A stretch of 25,588 bases of DNA from contig CALKAK010000113.1 in assembly GCA_937983015.1 (NCBI GenBank), forward strand, positions 1 through 25,588. Direction: 5' to 3'. The notes below the pieces were generated by a model. The model worked only from the letters and a program-made list of their open reading frames with translations, was not told the origin of the DNA and searched no databases. The stretch is from an uncultured Bacillaceae bacterium. GTDB taxonomy: Bacteria; Bacillota; Bacilli; Bacillales; Caldibacillaceae. The position numbers and the translations under genes are program-made. The number at the start of each line of letters is the position of its first letter. Position 1 is the stretch's first letter. Below are positions 7,297-15,140 of this stretch, piece after piece.

Positions 7297-7534
7297 TTAT
7301 GCCAAAAATAAAAATCTGGATAAAAGTATTTTTATAAGAAACTGTTATTTTTTCCAATCACGTTTCTAACAATGAACAAAAGAAAGAGGGGAAGTTTCCG
7401 GAAATTAGGGCATTTCACCATTTTTTGTTCCATTGCAGTTTTGTTTCCCATATATAAACCGTTATGTTATCAATAAAATTACTTTTTTAATAAAAAATAT
7501 ATCAGAATTATCATAAAAAATACAATTTAGTTAT

Positions 7535-7563
7535 TTGACACAAATATTATAAAATATTAAAAT
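7535..7563 (+). promoter_or_regulatory. Sigma-A promoter of the TRAP operon
   Basis: A perfect -35 TTGACA (7535-7540), a 17-base spacer and -10 TAAAAT (7558-7563), giving a short leader before the GTG at 7607. The region is very AT-rich (possible UP element upstream). Confidence 0.65.
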
Positions 7564-7606
7564 GTATGCAAAATTAAATCGAAACGAACTTTCGGGGGGT
7601 TATGAT

Positions 7607-8611
7607 GTGAAAAAACTGCTGAAATGGCTACTACTCGGTTTAATGGTAGCGCTTTTATTTGGTTGTGGAAACCAGGAGGAATCTTCGGGAGAAACGAATG
7701 AAGGCTCGACAGAAGAAACAAAAGATGAAGGTAGTAGCGAAGGTTTAGAGACGAATATCGTAACGATCGCAACTGGTGGAGCATCAGGACCGTATAACAT
7801 TATCGCCACGGCTCTTGCCGATATTTACTCGAGTGAATTCGATGTTAATTCCCGTACACAGACCACCGGTGCCTCAGTCGAAAACTTGAATTTATTGGCA
7901 CAAGAAAAGGTTGAAATGGCATTTGTTATGTCGGATGCCCTCAGCCAAGCCCTGGAAGGAATTGAAAGTTTCCCGGAACCGATTGAAAATGTCATGCAGA
8001 TTGCCACTCTGTACCCGAACGTCGTGCAAATCGTTGCGCGTGCCGATGCTGGTATAGAAACGATCGAAGATTTAAAGGGTAAGAGAGTTGCCGTCGGTGA
8101 CCAGGGTTCTGGTGTGGAATTGAATGCCCGTGCCCTTTTAAATGGTCACGGTATTACCTATGATGATATGCAAGTAGACTATCTCGGATATGCCGAAGCG
8201 GCTGATGGATTGAAAGCAGGCACCATCGATGCGGCCTTCCTCACAAGTGGACTACCGAATGCCTCATTATTAGAATTGGCCGAAACATTAGATATCAATA
8301 TGGTGGCGGTCGATCCGGCAAAAGTGGAGGAAATCGCAAAAGACCATCCATACTTTGTAACATATGAAATTCCCACTAATATGTACGGAAATGCCGAACC
8401 TGTTCCAACGGCTGCTGTTCCGAATGCGCTTGTCGTGCGGAGCGATTTAAGTGAAAACGACGTGTATCTGTTAACGAAAGTTTTCTTTGAAAACCTTGAT
8501 AAACTAGCCAATGCCCATCAGGCGGCAAAAGATATTTCCTTAGAAAAAGCCCAGGACAACCTCATAGCACCACTCCATCCGGGTGCTGAACGTTATTACA
8601 ATGAACAATAA
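7607..8611 (+). CDS. TAXI-family TRAP transporter solute receptor (lipoprotein)
   Basis: Extracytoplasmic substrate-binding lipoprotein of a TRAP transporter, 334 residues. The N-terminus is a lipoprotein signal (basic KKLLKW, hydrophobic core, lipobox LFGC) with Cys20 as the lipidated residue, followed by a Ser/Glu-rich linker. The mature domain begins with the TAXI hallmark IATGGASGPYNIIATALADIY and shows conserved stretches GASVENLNLL, KGKRVAVGDQGSGVE and GTIDAAFLTSGLP. The start is GTG at 7607, seven bases after GGGGGG (7594-7599); the upstream in-frame ATG at 7562 lies in the promoter and before the signal peptide. It heads an operon with a DUF1850 protein and a fused TRAP permease, the standard TAXI arrangement. 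TAXI receptors bind organic acids such as glutamate or 2-oxoglutarate; the ligand here is unknown. Confidence 0.93.
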   Translation: MKKLLKWLLLGLMVALLFGCGNQEESSGETNEGSTEETKDEGSSEGLETNIVTIATGGASGPYNIIATALADIYSSEFDVNSRTQTTGASVENLNLLAQEKVEMAFVMSDALSQALEGIESFPEPIENVMQIATLYPNVVQIVARADAGIETIEDLKGKRVAVGDQGSGVELNARALLNGHGITYDDMQVDYLGYAEAADGLKAGTIDAAFLTSGLPNASLLELAETLDINMVAVDPAKVEEIAKDHPYFVTYEIPTNMYGNAEPVPTAAVPNALVVRSDLSENDVYLLTKVFFENLDKLANAHQAAKDISLEKAQDNLIAPLHPGAERYYNEQ

Positions 8612-9074
8612 TTGGAAAAGGAGTATAGTCGGGAGCACATTGCTCATTGTGCTCCTTTCCCTTTTCTTCATTCGTTTTCCTGTCATCGTCTTGGAAGGGG
8701 AAAAGCATACGTTTTACTTAAAAGAGGATCGCTTTATATTGCGATGGATCCATTCTGTGGAAAAGGAAGAATGGCTAGAAGAGTATGTTCGCGATGGTCA
8801 AGATTTGATTTTGACGAAGACCCGTTTTAAGACCTTTGGCGCAGGAACTCCTTACACTGGAGAAGAGGTGTCCACAGAAAATGGCATGGTCCAGATGGAA
8901 ATACATGTAAGATATCCTGATTTATTGATCACCGTTTCCAGTAATGTTGAAACAACCTTGATGGTTGATAATCGAACAATCTCGCTCTATACCCATTTTC
9001 GTGACTTTGAAGCGGTGAGAATTCGGGTTCATTACCTTCAAATTTGGGACTACCTGGAGGTGAACTCTCTTTGA
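8601..9074 (+). CDS. DUF1850 family protein of the TAXI-TRAP operon
   Basis: A 157-residue protein with one N-terminal hydrophobic segment (SIVGSTLLIVLLSLFFIRF) and an extracytoplasmic domain containing FYLKEDRFILRWIHSVEKEEW, the HS-V-x-K/E region conserved in DUF1850, then KTRFKTFGAGTPY. DUF1850 proteins lie between receptor and permease in many TAXI-TRAP operons and are thought to assist the transporter; their exact function is unknown. The likely start is the ATG at 8601, overlapping the end of the receptor gene by 11 bases; a GTG at 8583 is possible. There is no clear ribosome binding site, so coupling to the receptor gene is expected. The stop overlaps the TTG start of the permease (TTGA). 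Confidence 0.85.
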   Translation: MNNNWKRSIVGSTLLIVLLSLFFIRFPVIVLEGEKHTFYLKEDRFILRWIHSVEKEEWLEEYVRDGQDLILTKTRFKTFGAGTPYTGEEVSTENGMVQMEIHVRYPDLLITVSSNVETTLMVDNRTISLYTHFRDFEAVRIRVHYLQIWDYLEVNSL

Positions 9075-11091
9075 AAGAGGATGAAAAGTTGCTGGCTGGT
9101 GCTGAAACGATTTCCGAGGAGCAGATACAAAAGGTACTAGAAAAATATGATACTGAATCTAAAGTCCGTACCTTTAAAAATAAAGGGCTTAACTATTTTA
9201 TCTTTATATTTGCCGTTTTGTATGCAGCATTTCATTTTTATGCAACATTTAATCCGTTGCCGACTCTTTTACAGCGGGCGACCCACCTACTTTTTGCACT
9301 AGGGTTTATTTATTTGCTTTATCCAACATTCAAAAAGCAAGATCGGACAAAAGTACCTTTTTATGACTGGATTTTATTCGGACTTGCTCTTTTATCCGGT
9401 GTATACTTATTTGCCGAATATCAAGATATCGTGACAACAAGAGGGGGGATGGCCAACACATTAGATATCGTCATGGCGATTTTAACGGTCGTCCTCATTG
9501 TGGAAGCGGCACGGCGCATCACCGGTTGGATATTGCCGATCCTCGCGCTAATTTTTCTTGCCTATCCGTTTTTCAGCCATCAGGATTGGCTCCCGCGTAT
9601 CATGATGACGCGGAAATTTGATTTAGCGGATATTTTCGGACAACTTTATACGAAAACGGAAGGGCTTTTTTCTACTGCGATCGGTGCTTCCGTGCAATTT
9701 ATCTTCTTGTTCATCCTGTTCGGTTCTTTCCTTGCTAAATCGGGGATGGGGAAATTTTTCAATGATCTTGCCCTGGCGTTGACCGGTCAGCAGAGGGGAG
9801 GTCCGGCGAAAGTCGCTGTTGTCTCCAGTGCCTTTATGGGATCGATTAATGGTTCTGCGGTCGCTAAAGTTGTAGGTACCGGAGCGTTCACCATCCCGTT
9901 GATGAAAAAAGTGGGTTATCATAAAAATTTTTCCGGAGCGGTTGAAGCGAGTGCTTCAGTTGGTGGGCAGATCCTCCCGCCGGTTATGGGAGCCAGTGCT
10001 TTTATCATGGCTGAAACAACAGGAATTCCATATGCAACGATCGCCCTGGCAGCCGTGATTCCCGCATTATTATATTTCACCGGGGTGTTGATACAAGTTC
10101 ATTTCCGGGCCGGAAAAACGAATTTAAAAGGACTACCAAAAACCGATTTACCGCGAATAAAAAATGTCTTGAAGGATGGCTGGCATTTGACCATCCCGAT
10201 CGTTGCGCTCATTGTATTTCTGGCCATGGGATTACCGGTTTCGTATGCGGCGATCTACACGATCGGAATCACGGTAGTCGTTTCCTGGTTTAGAGAACAT
10301 ACGCGTATGTCGTTCAAGGATATTTTAGACGCTTTAGCAGATGTGGCACTCGACAGGCGTTGTCAACGATCATCGCTTGTGGTGTCGTGGGGATCATTAT
10401 CGGTGTGGTCAATTTGACCGGTTTTGGTGCAACATTGACCTCGGCCATTACCCAATTAGGTGCCGGTTCGCTATTCTTAACCTTGTTTTTGACGATGATC
10501 GCTTCGATTGTACTCGGAATGGGTCTACCGTCCATACCTGCCTATATCATCACATCGACAATGGCCGCGCCGGCGCTTGCGGAGTTCGGTGTACCTGTAT
10601 TGTTAGCCCACATGTTTGTTTTCTACTTCGGGATTTTTGCCAATATCACACCACCTGTTGCCCTAGCCGCTTTTGCCGGAGCGGGGCTTTCCGGGGGCGA
10701 TCCCATGAGAACCGGTTTAAACGCCATCAGGTTGGCACTAGCCGGCTTTATCGTACCTTACATCTTTGTCTATAACCCGGCCCTAATGATGATCGACCCG
10801 ACCGGCCTTGCGACGAATGCGACCGAATTTCCTTTTGCCGCACCGATGGATATTTTGATCGTAACGATCAGTTCTTTCCTAGGGGTTGTCGGCATTGGTG
10901 CTGCGGTAGAAGGGTATTTCAAAACGAAAATGAATGTTATCATGCGCCTAGTGGTCGCGGCAGGTTCGTTGCTGTTGATCATTCCCGAGTTGATTACCGA
11001 CATCATCGGTTACACGCTGGTGTTATCCATGTTCATCCTTAATTTCTTACAGAGCCGAAAAGAGCAAAAAGAAATATCAGTTTCTGGGTAA
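9071..11091 (+). pseudogene. TRAP transporter 4TM/12TM fusion permease, broken by a frameshift
   Basis: This should encode one fused small-plus-large TRAP permease of about 672 residues. It starts at TTG 9071 (GGAGGTGA at 9056-9063, seven bases upstream), overlapping the DUF1850 stop. The first frame is good through residue about 424 (ILDALAD), including GSFLAKSGMGKFFNDLAL and the substrate-path segment SVGGQILPPVMGASAFIMAE. Near 10341-10346 the frame is lost; the first frame ends at a TGA at 10417 after a nonsense tail. The next frame continues the protein (STIIACGVVGIIIGVV to a TAA at 11091), including GMGLPSIPAYIITSTMAAPAL. Removing two bases from GATGTGGCACTC restores LADGTRQALS, which fits the family consensus at this point. 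It is either a true inactivating mutation or a sequence error. If real, the transporter is dead. Confidence 0.88.
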
Positions 11092-11127
11092 TGTTTAATA
11101 ATTACGATGCAAGAGTTAAATCTACCC

Positions 11128-11153
11128 ACGGCGTGTGACCACACGCCGTTTTA
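11128..11153 (+). terminator. Terminator of the TRAP operon
   Basis: GC-rich hairpin ACGGCGTGTG (11128-11137) with CACACGCCGT (11140-11149), followed by TTTTAG. The stem is strong but the T-run is short. Confidence 0.65.
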
Positions 11154-11500
11154 GTTGCTACGAGCAAATTTTTCTGTTTGTTTGGGGAGAATGAATATGA
11201 AAAAAGATTCTTTCTTTAACATAAAAAAAACGAAACCGGTTTTAATGATTTCAATTGGGCTCAATTCCCTTGCGACATGATATTGGTATAAAGGAAATTG
11301 TAATGAATCGTGAAAAATTAATTCCCAAACGGATTATGAAAAATCAATCAAAACTTGGAAAAAATTGTTGAAGGTGTTTTTTCGTCGAACAATTTGAACA
11401 TTCTGCGGTTTAATGAGTTTGGCTTTTATAAATGTGAAGAAATGTCAAAGCATTTCCACTATATGTTTGTGAGGAAAGAAATCATTTTAAAAATTTTTTC
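11150..11500. other. Spacer with short open stretches, possibly a decayed gene
   Basis: An ATG at 11197 with GGGGAG at 11184-11189 opens a 27-codon peptide (KKDSFFNIKKTKPVLMI...) that ends at a TGA at 11278-11280. A second open stretch in another frame covers 11340-11504. Between them the frames are interrupted. No family is recognised. Confidence 0.4.
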
Positions 11501-11504
11501 TTGA
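11340..11504 (+). pseudogene. Possible relic of an unknown protein C-terminus
   Basis: 54 codons stay open between a TGA at 11337-11339 and a TGA at 11502-11504, and read like real protein (EKIVEGVFSSNNLNILRF, then NEFGFYKCEEMSKHFHYMFV). There is no start or ribosome binding site. Its stop lies within the -35 region of the next operon's promoter, so it cannot be a complete functional gene with its own terminator. Confidence 0.25.
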
Positions 11505-11529
11505 CTGTAGAGTGTACTAATCATATAAT
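11501..11529 (+). promoter_or_regulatory. Sigma-A promoter of the GntR/ABC operon
   Basis: TTGACT (11501-11506), a 17-base spacer and a perfect TATAAT (11524-11529). The first GntR operator (11513-11532) covers the spacer and the -10 box, so a bound repressor would block RNA polymerase. Confidence 0.8.
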
Positions 11530-11532
11530 ACA
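11513..11532. promoter_or_regulatory. GntR operator 1 (TGTAC-N10-ATACA)
   Basis: Inverted half-sites TGTAC (11513-11517) and ATACA (11528-11532), with flanking AG/CT extending the symmetry to AGTGTA...TACACT. It overlaps the -10 box. It is the first of four sites with the same ten-base spacing. Confidence 0.7.
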
Positions 11533-11543
11533 CTTAAAGCTGA

Positions 11544-11563
11544 TGTATGAACCATTTAATACA
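11544..11563. promoter_or_regulatory. GntR operator 2 (TGTAT-N10-ATACA)
   Basis: TGTAT (11544-11548) and ATACA (11559-11563), centred 31 bp after operator 1, just downstream of the expected transcription start. Confidence 0.65.
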
Positions 11564-11588
11564 CACGGATTTTTTCATTTGACTATGC

Positions 11589-11608
11589 TGTATTAACCCC
11601 TTCATACA
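11589..11608. promoter_or_regulatory. GntR operator 3 (TGTAT-N10-ATACA)
   Basis: TGTAT (11589-11593) and ATACA (11604-11608), centred 45 bp after operator 2, inside the transcribed leader. Confidence 0.6.
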
Positions 11609-11740
11609 CTAAAGGGATTTGATGGGTGAGTCATCCATAAATACGGTTTTCGTTTTCATGGTCCTGGTGAAGTTTTGGTTCCGTTTATTTTGGAGAAACG
11701 TTTATTTAAGGGTCGTTTTATGAAGATTTTTTGCTTATGG

Positions 11741-11760
11741 TGTATTAAGCGCTTAATACA
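11741..11760. promoter_or_regulatory. GntR operator 4, a perfect 20-bp palindrome
   Basis: TGTATTAAGCGCTTAATACA is a perfect palindrome with the same TGTAT-N10-ATACA frame. It ends 32 bases before the GntR start codon, about 220 bp downstream of the promoter. It could act as a roadblock site or serve a second promoter. Confidence 0.7.
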
Positions 11761-11792
11761 TGTCACCGTTCAGCGAGTATGGGAGTGAGGGA

Positions 11793-12176
11793 ATGAAAAT
11801 TCAATTTAATCATCGGGAACCTGTATATTTGCAAGTCATCCGTTATTTCAAGGAAGAAATTGCCCGCGGGAATCTGGAGCCGGGTCAGGAAATTCCGTCC
11901 CGGCGGGAACTGGCGAACCAGTTGAAAATTAATCCGAATACGGCCCAAAGAGCTTATAAGGAAATGGAGGAAGAAGGGTTGATTTTTACGGCAGGAAATA
12001 TGCCGAGCCGAATCACGCGTGATGAAATGGTGTTGAAACGGGTTCGGGAAGAACTCCTGATGGAAGCTGTTCAGAACTTTATCGCGTCAATACGCGCTAT
12101 CGATGTTTCTCTTGATGAGGCATTGCGACTTGTCGAACAAAACTTTTACGGAAAAGAGGGAGAGCACAATGATTGA
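11793..12176 (+). CDS. GntR-family transcriptional regulator, YtrA subfamily
   Basis: A 127-residue DNA-binding repressor. The N-terminal winged helix-turn-helix (residues about 6-75) has the GntR signature: EPVYLQVIRYFKEEIARGNL, then GQEIPSRRELANQLKINPNT and AQRAYKEMEEEGLI. The C-terminal part is only about 50 residues of helix, which defines the short YtrA class (about 125-130 residues) that dimerises without a ligand-binding domain. The start is the ATG at 11793 with GGGAG at 11781-11785; an ATG at 11760 lies within the operator palindrome and lacks a ribosome binding site. It overlaps the ATPase gene by eight bases. By analogy with B. subtilis YtrA it should repress its own operon, through the four TGTAT-N10-ATACA sites upstream, and be relieved by cell-envelope stress. 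Confidence 0.92.
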   Translation: MKIQFNHREPVYLQVIRYFKEEIARGNLEPGQEIPSRRELANQLKINPNTAQRAYKEMEEEGLIFTAGNMPSRITRDEMVLKRVREELLMEAVQNFIASIRAIDVSLDEALRLVEQNFYGKEGEHND

Positions 12177-12858
12177 GGTAAAGAATGTCACGAAACGTTA
12201 TGGCAGAAAAAAAGTATTAAATGGTGTCACCTTCACGGCCCGTAAAGGGGAGATCACCTGTTTGATCGGTGTCAACGGGGTTGGGAAAACGACGATCTTG
12301 AAAGCGATCATGAACCTTTTACCGATAGATTCCGGTGAGATTCTTGTCAATGGAGAAAGACCGGACAAACACTTGTACGATAAAGTTTCGTATACTCCTG
12401 ATATGTTAATCGTACCGCCTAACTTGAGAATTGGCGAAGCGATGGAATTCATGGCAGATTTTTATGCGAGCTGGAATCAAGAACGGGCGGAAGAAATCTT
12501 AACCTTTTTCCGCTTAAATCGGGATGATCGGATTAGCGAATTGTCGAAAGGAAATAGGGCAAAAGTGAATCTCCTGCTCGGTCTGGCTCTCGATATCGAT
12601 TATGTGCTCATGGATGAACCGTTTTCCGGGATCGATATTTTCACGCGGGAAGAAATTGCGAATGTATTCACCAGTCATCTCGTTGAAGATCGCGGAGTAC
12701 TGATTACGACTCATGAAATTAATGATATCGAGCATTTGATCGATCGAGTGATCATCCTCGATGAAGGAGTGATTATCAAACAATTTGATACAGAACAAGT
12801 CCGCGAACAGGAAGGCAAATCGGTCATCGATGTAATGAGGGAGGTCTACAACCGATGA
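12169..12858 (+). CDS. ABC transporter ATP-binding protein (YtrB-like)
   Basis: Cytoplasmic ATPase subunit of 229 residues. Motifs: Walker A GVNGVGKT (34-41), an LSKG signature (125-128, within ELSKGNRAKVNLLLGLA), Walker B YVLMDEPFSGID (from 145) and H-loop His182 in ITTHEI. The Asn-Gly Walker A and the degenerate signature without Gln are typical of the ABC-2/YtrB-type exporters. The ATG at 12169 lies inside the end of the gntR gene (eight-base overlap) with GGGAGAG just upstream. The stop overlaps the permease ATG (ATGA). Together with the following permease it forms a small ABC transporter that is regulated but of unknown substrate. Confidence 0.92.
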   Translation: MIEVKNVTKRYGRKKVLNGVTFTARKGEITCLIGVNGVGKTTILKAIMNLLPIDSGEILVNGERPDKHLYDKVSYTPDMLIVPPNLRIGEAMEFMADFYASWNQERAEEILTFFRLNRDDRISELSKGNRAKVNLLLGLALDIDYVLMDEPFSGIDIFTREEIANVFTSHLVEDRGVLITTHEINDIEHLIDRVIILDEGVIIKQFDTEQVREQEGKSVIDVMREVYNR

Positions 12859-13682
12859 AAAATTATATAAAGCTTGTGAACTTTGAATTCAACCGGTTTT
12901 TCAAAATATATTTAGTGCTGATTGCATTAACCGTTGTCGTCCAACTTGTCGGTGCTATTTATGAAGGATTCAACTATGTCGATTTTGCCCGTGAAATGAT
13001 GCAAAATCAAATGATCACGATGGAAGATTTCGTCAGGGATTACGGTCCAATGTCGATCTACAGTTTTATAAAAACCATCTGGTTCCTGGGACCGGTCGCC
13101 ATCTGTGTCGTTACGCTTCTTATCTATTCCTTATTTATCTGGTATCGCGATTGGTATGGCAAGAGTACGTTCATCTACCGGTTACTCATGTTACCGGTGG
13201 AACGGATCAAGATCTTTTTTGCGAAAGTTACGACCATCTTTCTGTGTGTACTCGGTCTTGTTAGTTTACAGTACGTTTTACTCTTTCTTGAACATGCCAT
13301 TTTGGAAAGAATTGTACCTGGTCCCTTGTTCGTGAATCTGCCGATTTCGAGTTTATTAAACTTTGATTTTCTCGTGATTTTATATCCACCAACATTCATC
13401 GAGTTTCTCCTGTATTACGGTACCGGCCTGGTGTTTCTCTTTGTCCTGTTCACGATGATCTTGCTAGAAAGAAGTTTTCGGTTAAAGGGGATTTTTCTAG
13501 CCGCCTGTTACGGAGCGGTCGCTTTGACCTTAATCCTGGCACCTCTCATCATCAATGATGGAGTGGGTGGATATCTGTTCCCGATGGAATTATTCTTGAT
13601 CGAAGTGTTCCTTATCGTGTTCATCGGTTTCGTGAGTGTTCTTTTGAGCGGGTATTTATTGAAAAATAAAGTCTGGGTCTGA
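12855..13682 (+). CDS. ABC-2-type permease of the Ytr-like operon
   Basis: Integral membrane protein of 275 residues with about six transmembrane helices: residues about 16-35, 75-97, 125-150, 178-203, 215-235 and 245-268. An extracytoplasmic loop (about 36-70) follows the first helix, and the cytoplasmic stretch YRDWYGKSTFIYRLLMLPVERIKIFFAK, where ABC-2 proteins touch the ATPase, follows the second. The ATG overlaps the ATPase stop (ATGA), so production is likely stoichiometric. It is the only permease in the operon, so it probably works as a homodimer. The substrate is unknown. Confidence 0.85.
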   Translation: MKNYIKLVNFEFNRFFKIYLVLIALTVVVQLVGAIYEGFNYVDFAREMMQNQMITMEDFVRDYGPMSIYSFIKTIWFLGPVAICVVTLLIYSLFIWYRDWYGKSTFIYRLLMLPVERIKIFFAKVTTIFLCVLGLVSLQYVLLFLEHAILERIVPGPLFVNLPISSLLNFDFLVILYPPTFIEFLLYYGTGLVFLFVLFTMILLERSFRLKGIFLAACYGAVALTLILAPLIINDGVGGYLFPMELFLIEVFLIVFIGFVSVLLSGYLLKNKVWV

Positions 13683-13696
13683 TGAGGAGGAAAAAT

Positions 13697-14866
13697 ATGA
13701 AAAAGTATATGCGACTGTTCATCACTTTTGTCTTTACCGTTTTGGTCATCGGCTTTTTATATATCCAACATGTTGTGGCAAATTACGATGCGGTTATGTT
13801 AAAAACATTAGCCGGGAATGATGTGGAATTAAGAAAAGTGGTTTTGGATCTATCGGTCTGGAAGGACGATATAAATATACCCGCCCGTCTGGAAAACGGA
13901 AAAATTCATATCTCAAATCAATATTCGCTTTGGGAGACGATCACCGGTGCTAAACTTTCCCCGGAAATAAAAAATTTGATCAAGAAAGAACGGAATTTCA
14001 TGCGGGGAAAAGTCGGAAACAATGAGAATTATTTTGAAGATGAGGAGTACCTAGCTTATGTAAATGTACACTATATAACGGAGTTACGTATTGAAAATAA
14101 AGGAACACCGGAACAGTACGAATATTATCATCATGTTCCCGGTCTTATCGTCGATGTCTTGGAAAAGGAATCGGATAAACGCTGGTCCTTTCCATTAGAG
14201 TTATCTGATGATGAAGATATTTCTTTTATTAATGTCGAAGATGTACAATTAATGGCGGGCGTGTTAAAGGTCCTTACCCGGGTCAGTCCCTATGAGGAAA
14301 GCGAATATTATCAGTTTTCCACGATCGATTTTACAACCGGAAAGATCATCGCCACATCAAAAATAGATGCACCGGAAGAAGCAGAAGCAATCTTTTTTAT
14401 CAATAATATGAAGAATTTGAAACCGGAACATTATTATTTATTCAGTATACGGATGATTAATGAAGATATGGCATCAGAAGGGGTCATGGAAAAATATTAC
14501 CTCTTTGATTTAGAAACGGAAGAGATGACAGAATTATCTTTTGATCCAGGACTGTATGGAAAAGTTGTCACTGCCGAAGATGGTGAAATTTATTTTGCCA
14601 ATCAGCAAAATGGTTTGGAAGTGACCGTTTATAATATTGAAACGGAAGAATTAAAGACATTATCGTTCCCTGATGTCAAAGACGATGAAGGTTTTACTTA
14701 CGTTCGTCAAGATCATGGAAACTATTATATAGCAAAGACTAATCAAAGGAATACGATTCGGCTATTTATCGTAGAGGGAGAATCCGGTGAAATCTTATAC
14801 GAAGGTGAGATTTCTCACAACGATGAACAAATCGAGATCTACCTCGCTGATTTATCAGTGTTATGA
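13697..14866 (+). CDS. Membrane-anchored extracytoplasmic protein of unknown function, last gene of the Ytr-like operon
   Basis: A 389-residue protein. One N-terminal hydrophobic helix (LFITFVFTVLVIGFLYIQHVV, about residues 6-26) without a lipobox Cys or clear cleavage site suggests a membrane anchor. The rest is polar and acidic, mostly predicted beta, with recurring short units (YYLFDLETEEMTELSF, TVYNIETEELKTLSF, LFIVEGESGEILYEGE) like blades of a beta-propeller. I do not recognise a named family. The start is the ATG at 13697, six bases after GGAGG (13686-13690); an ATG at 13682 overlapping the permease stop is possible. It is co-transcribed with the ABC genes (14-base gap), so it may bind or present the transporter's substrate or sense envelope state outside the membrane. 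That role is inferred from position and topology only. Confidence 0.85.
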   Translation: MKKYMRLFITFVFTVLVIGFLYIQHVVANYDAVMLKTLAGNDVELRKVVLDLSVWKDDINIPARLENGKIHISNQYSLWETITGAKLSPEIKNLIKKERNFMRGKVGNNENYFEDEEYLAYVNVHYITELRIENKGTPEQYEYYHHVPGLIVDVLEKESDKRWSFPLELSDDEDISFINVEDVQLMAGVLKVLTRVSPYEESEYYQFSTIDFTTGKIIATSKIDAPEEAEAIFFINNMKNLKPEHYYLFSIRMINEDMASEGVMEKYYLFDLETEEMTELSFDPGLYGKVVTAEDGEIYFANQQNGLEVTVYNIETEELKTLSFPDVKDDEGFTYVRQDHGNYYIAKTNQRNTIRLFIVEGESGEILYEGEISHNDEQIEIYLADLSVL

Positions 14867-14892
14867 TATTGATTTTCCCTGCTTTATAAAAA

Positions 14893-14918
14893 GCCAGCGA
14901 CACAGCTGGCATTTTTTT
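14893..14918 (+). terminator. Terminator of the Ytr-like operon
   Basis: Stem GCCAGC (14893-14898) with GCTGGC (14905-14910), a six-base loop, then ATTTTTTTATT. It starts 26 bases after the last stop codon. Confidence 0.85.
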
Positions 14919-15000
14919 ATTAAAGAAATATTTTTAAAAAATTTACCAAAGTTGAGTCCGCGTTTTCAGTCTTTGCGAAAAGGGCTTTGTTAAGAACAAG

Positions 15001-15053
15001 GAAAAGGGGCTGTCCAAGAAGTCATATTTTCGACTTTTTGGATGCCCCTTTTC
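15001..15053. repeat. Imperfect inverted repeat; bidirectional terminator or transposon-end relic
   Basis: GAAAAGGGGC (15001-15010) is perfectly inverted at 15044-15053, and the inner parts (TGTCCAAGAAGTC and GACTTTTTGGAT) pair imperfectly. It lies between the convergent Ytr-like operon and glyS and could stop both. The GGGGCTGTCCAAGAAGTC sequence resembles the ends of common Gram-positive insertion sequences. Confidence 0.6.
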
Positions 15054-15110
15054 ATTTCCAAGAACGTTGATAAATCAATATTCAGGTTAGACCCATATTC
15101 AAATAATTTT

Positions 15111-15127
15111 ACTTTTTTGACAGACCC
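15111..15127. repeat. Third copy of the GGG-CTGTC-AAAAGT motif
   Basis: On the minus strand GGGTCTGTCAAAAAAGT (15127-15111) matches GGGGCTGTCCAAGAAGT (15006-15022) at 14 of 17 positions, in inverted orientation. This is the arrangement of short terminal inverted repeats; no transposase lies between them. Confidence 0.4.
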
Positions 15128-15140
15128 TTGAAAACACTTT

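Larger units (their letters stand above)
6502..7606. other. 1.1-kb region with gene relics, no intact gene
   Basis: The only recognisable contents are fragments: a membrane-protein C-terminus on the minus strand (6658-6804), a flavoprotein C-terminus on the plus strand (6874-7059), a 40-codon open stretch on the minus strand (7174-7296), and the TRAP operon promoter near 7535-7563. The rest is AT-rich and holds nothing I can support. Confidence 0.6.

Noticed and set aside
10330..10420. Programmed frameshifting in the TRAP permease.
   Set aside because: There is no slippery heptamer, no clear downstream stem, and no biological reason for a shift in the middle of the membrane domain. A mutation or sequence error is simpler.
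11278..11319. TGA codons read as Trp or selenocysteine in the frame starting at 11191.
   Set aside because: Two TGA codons in a short unrecognised frame with no selenocysteine insertion element and no conserved context; decay is a simpler explanation.
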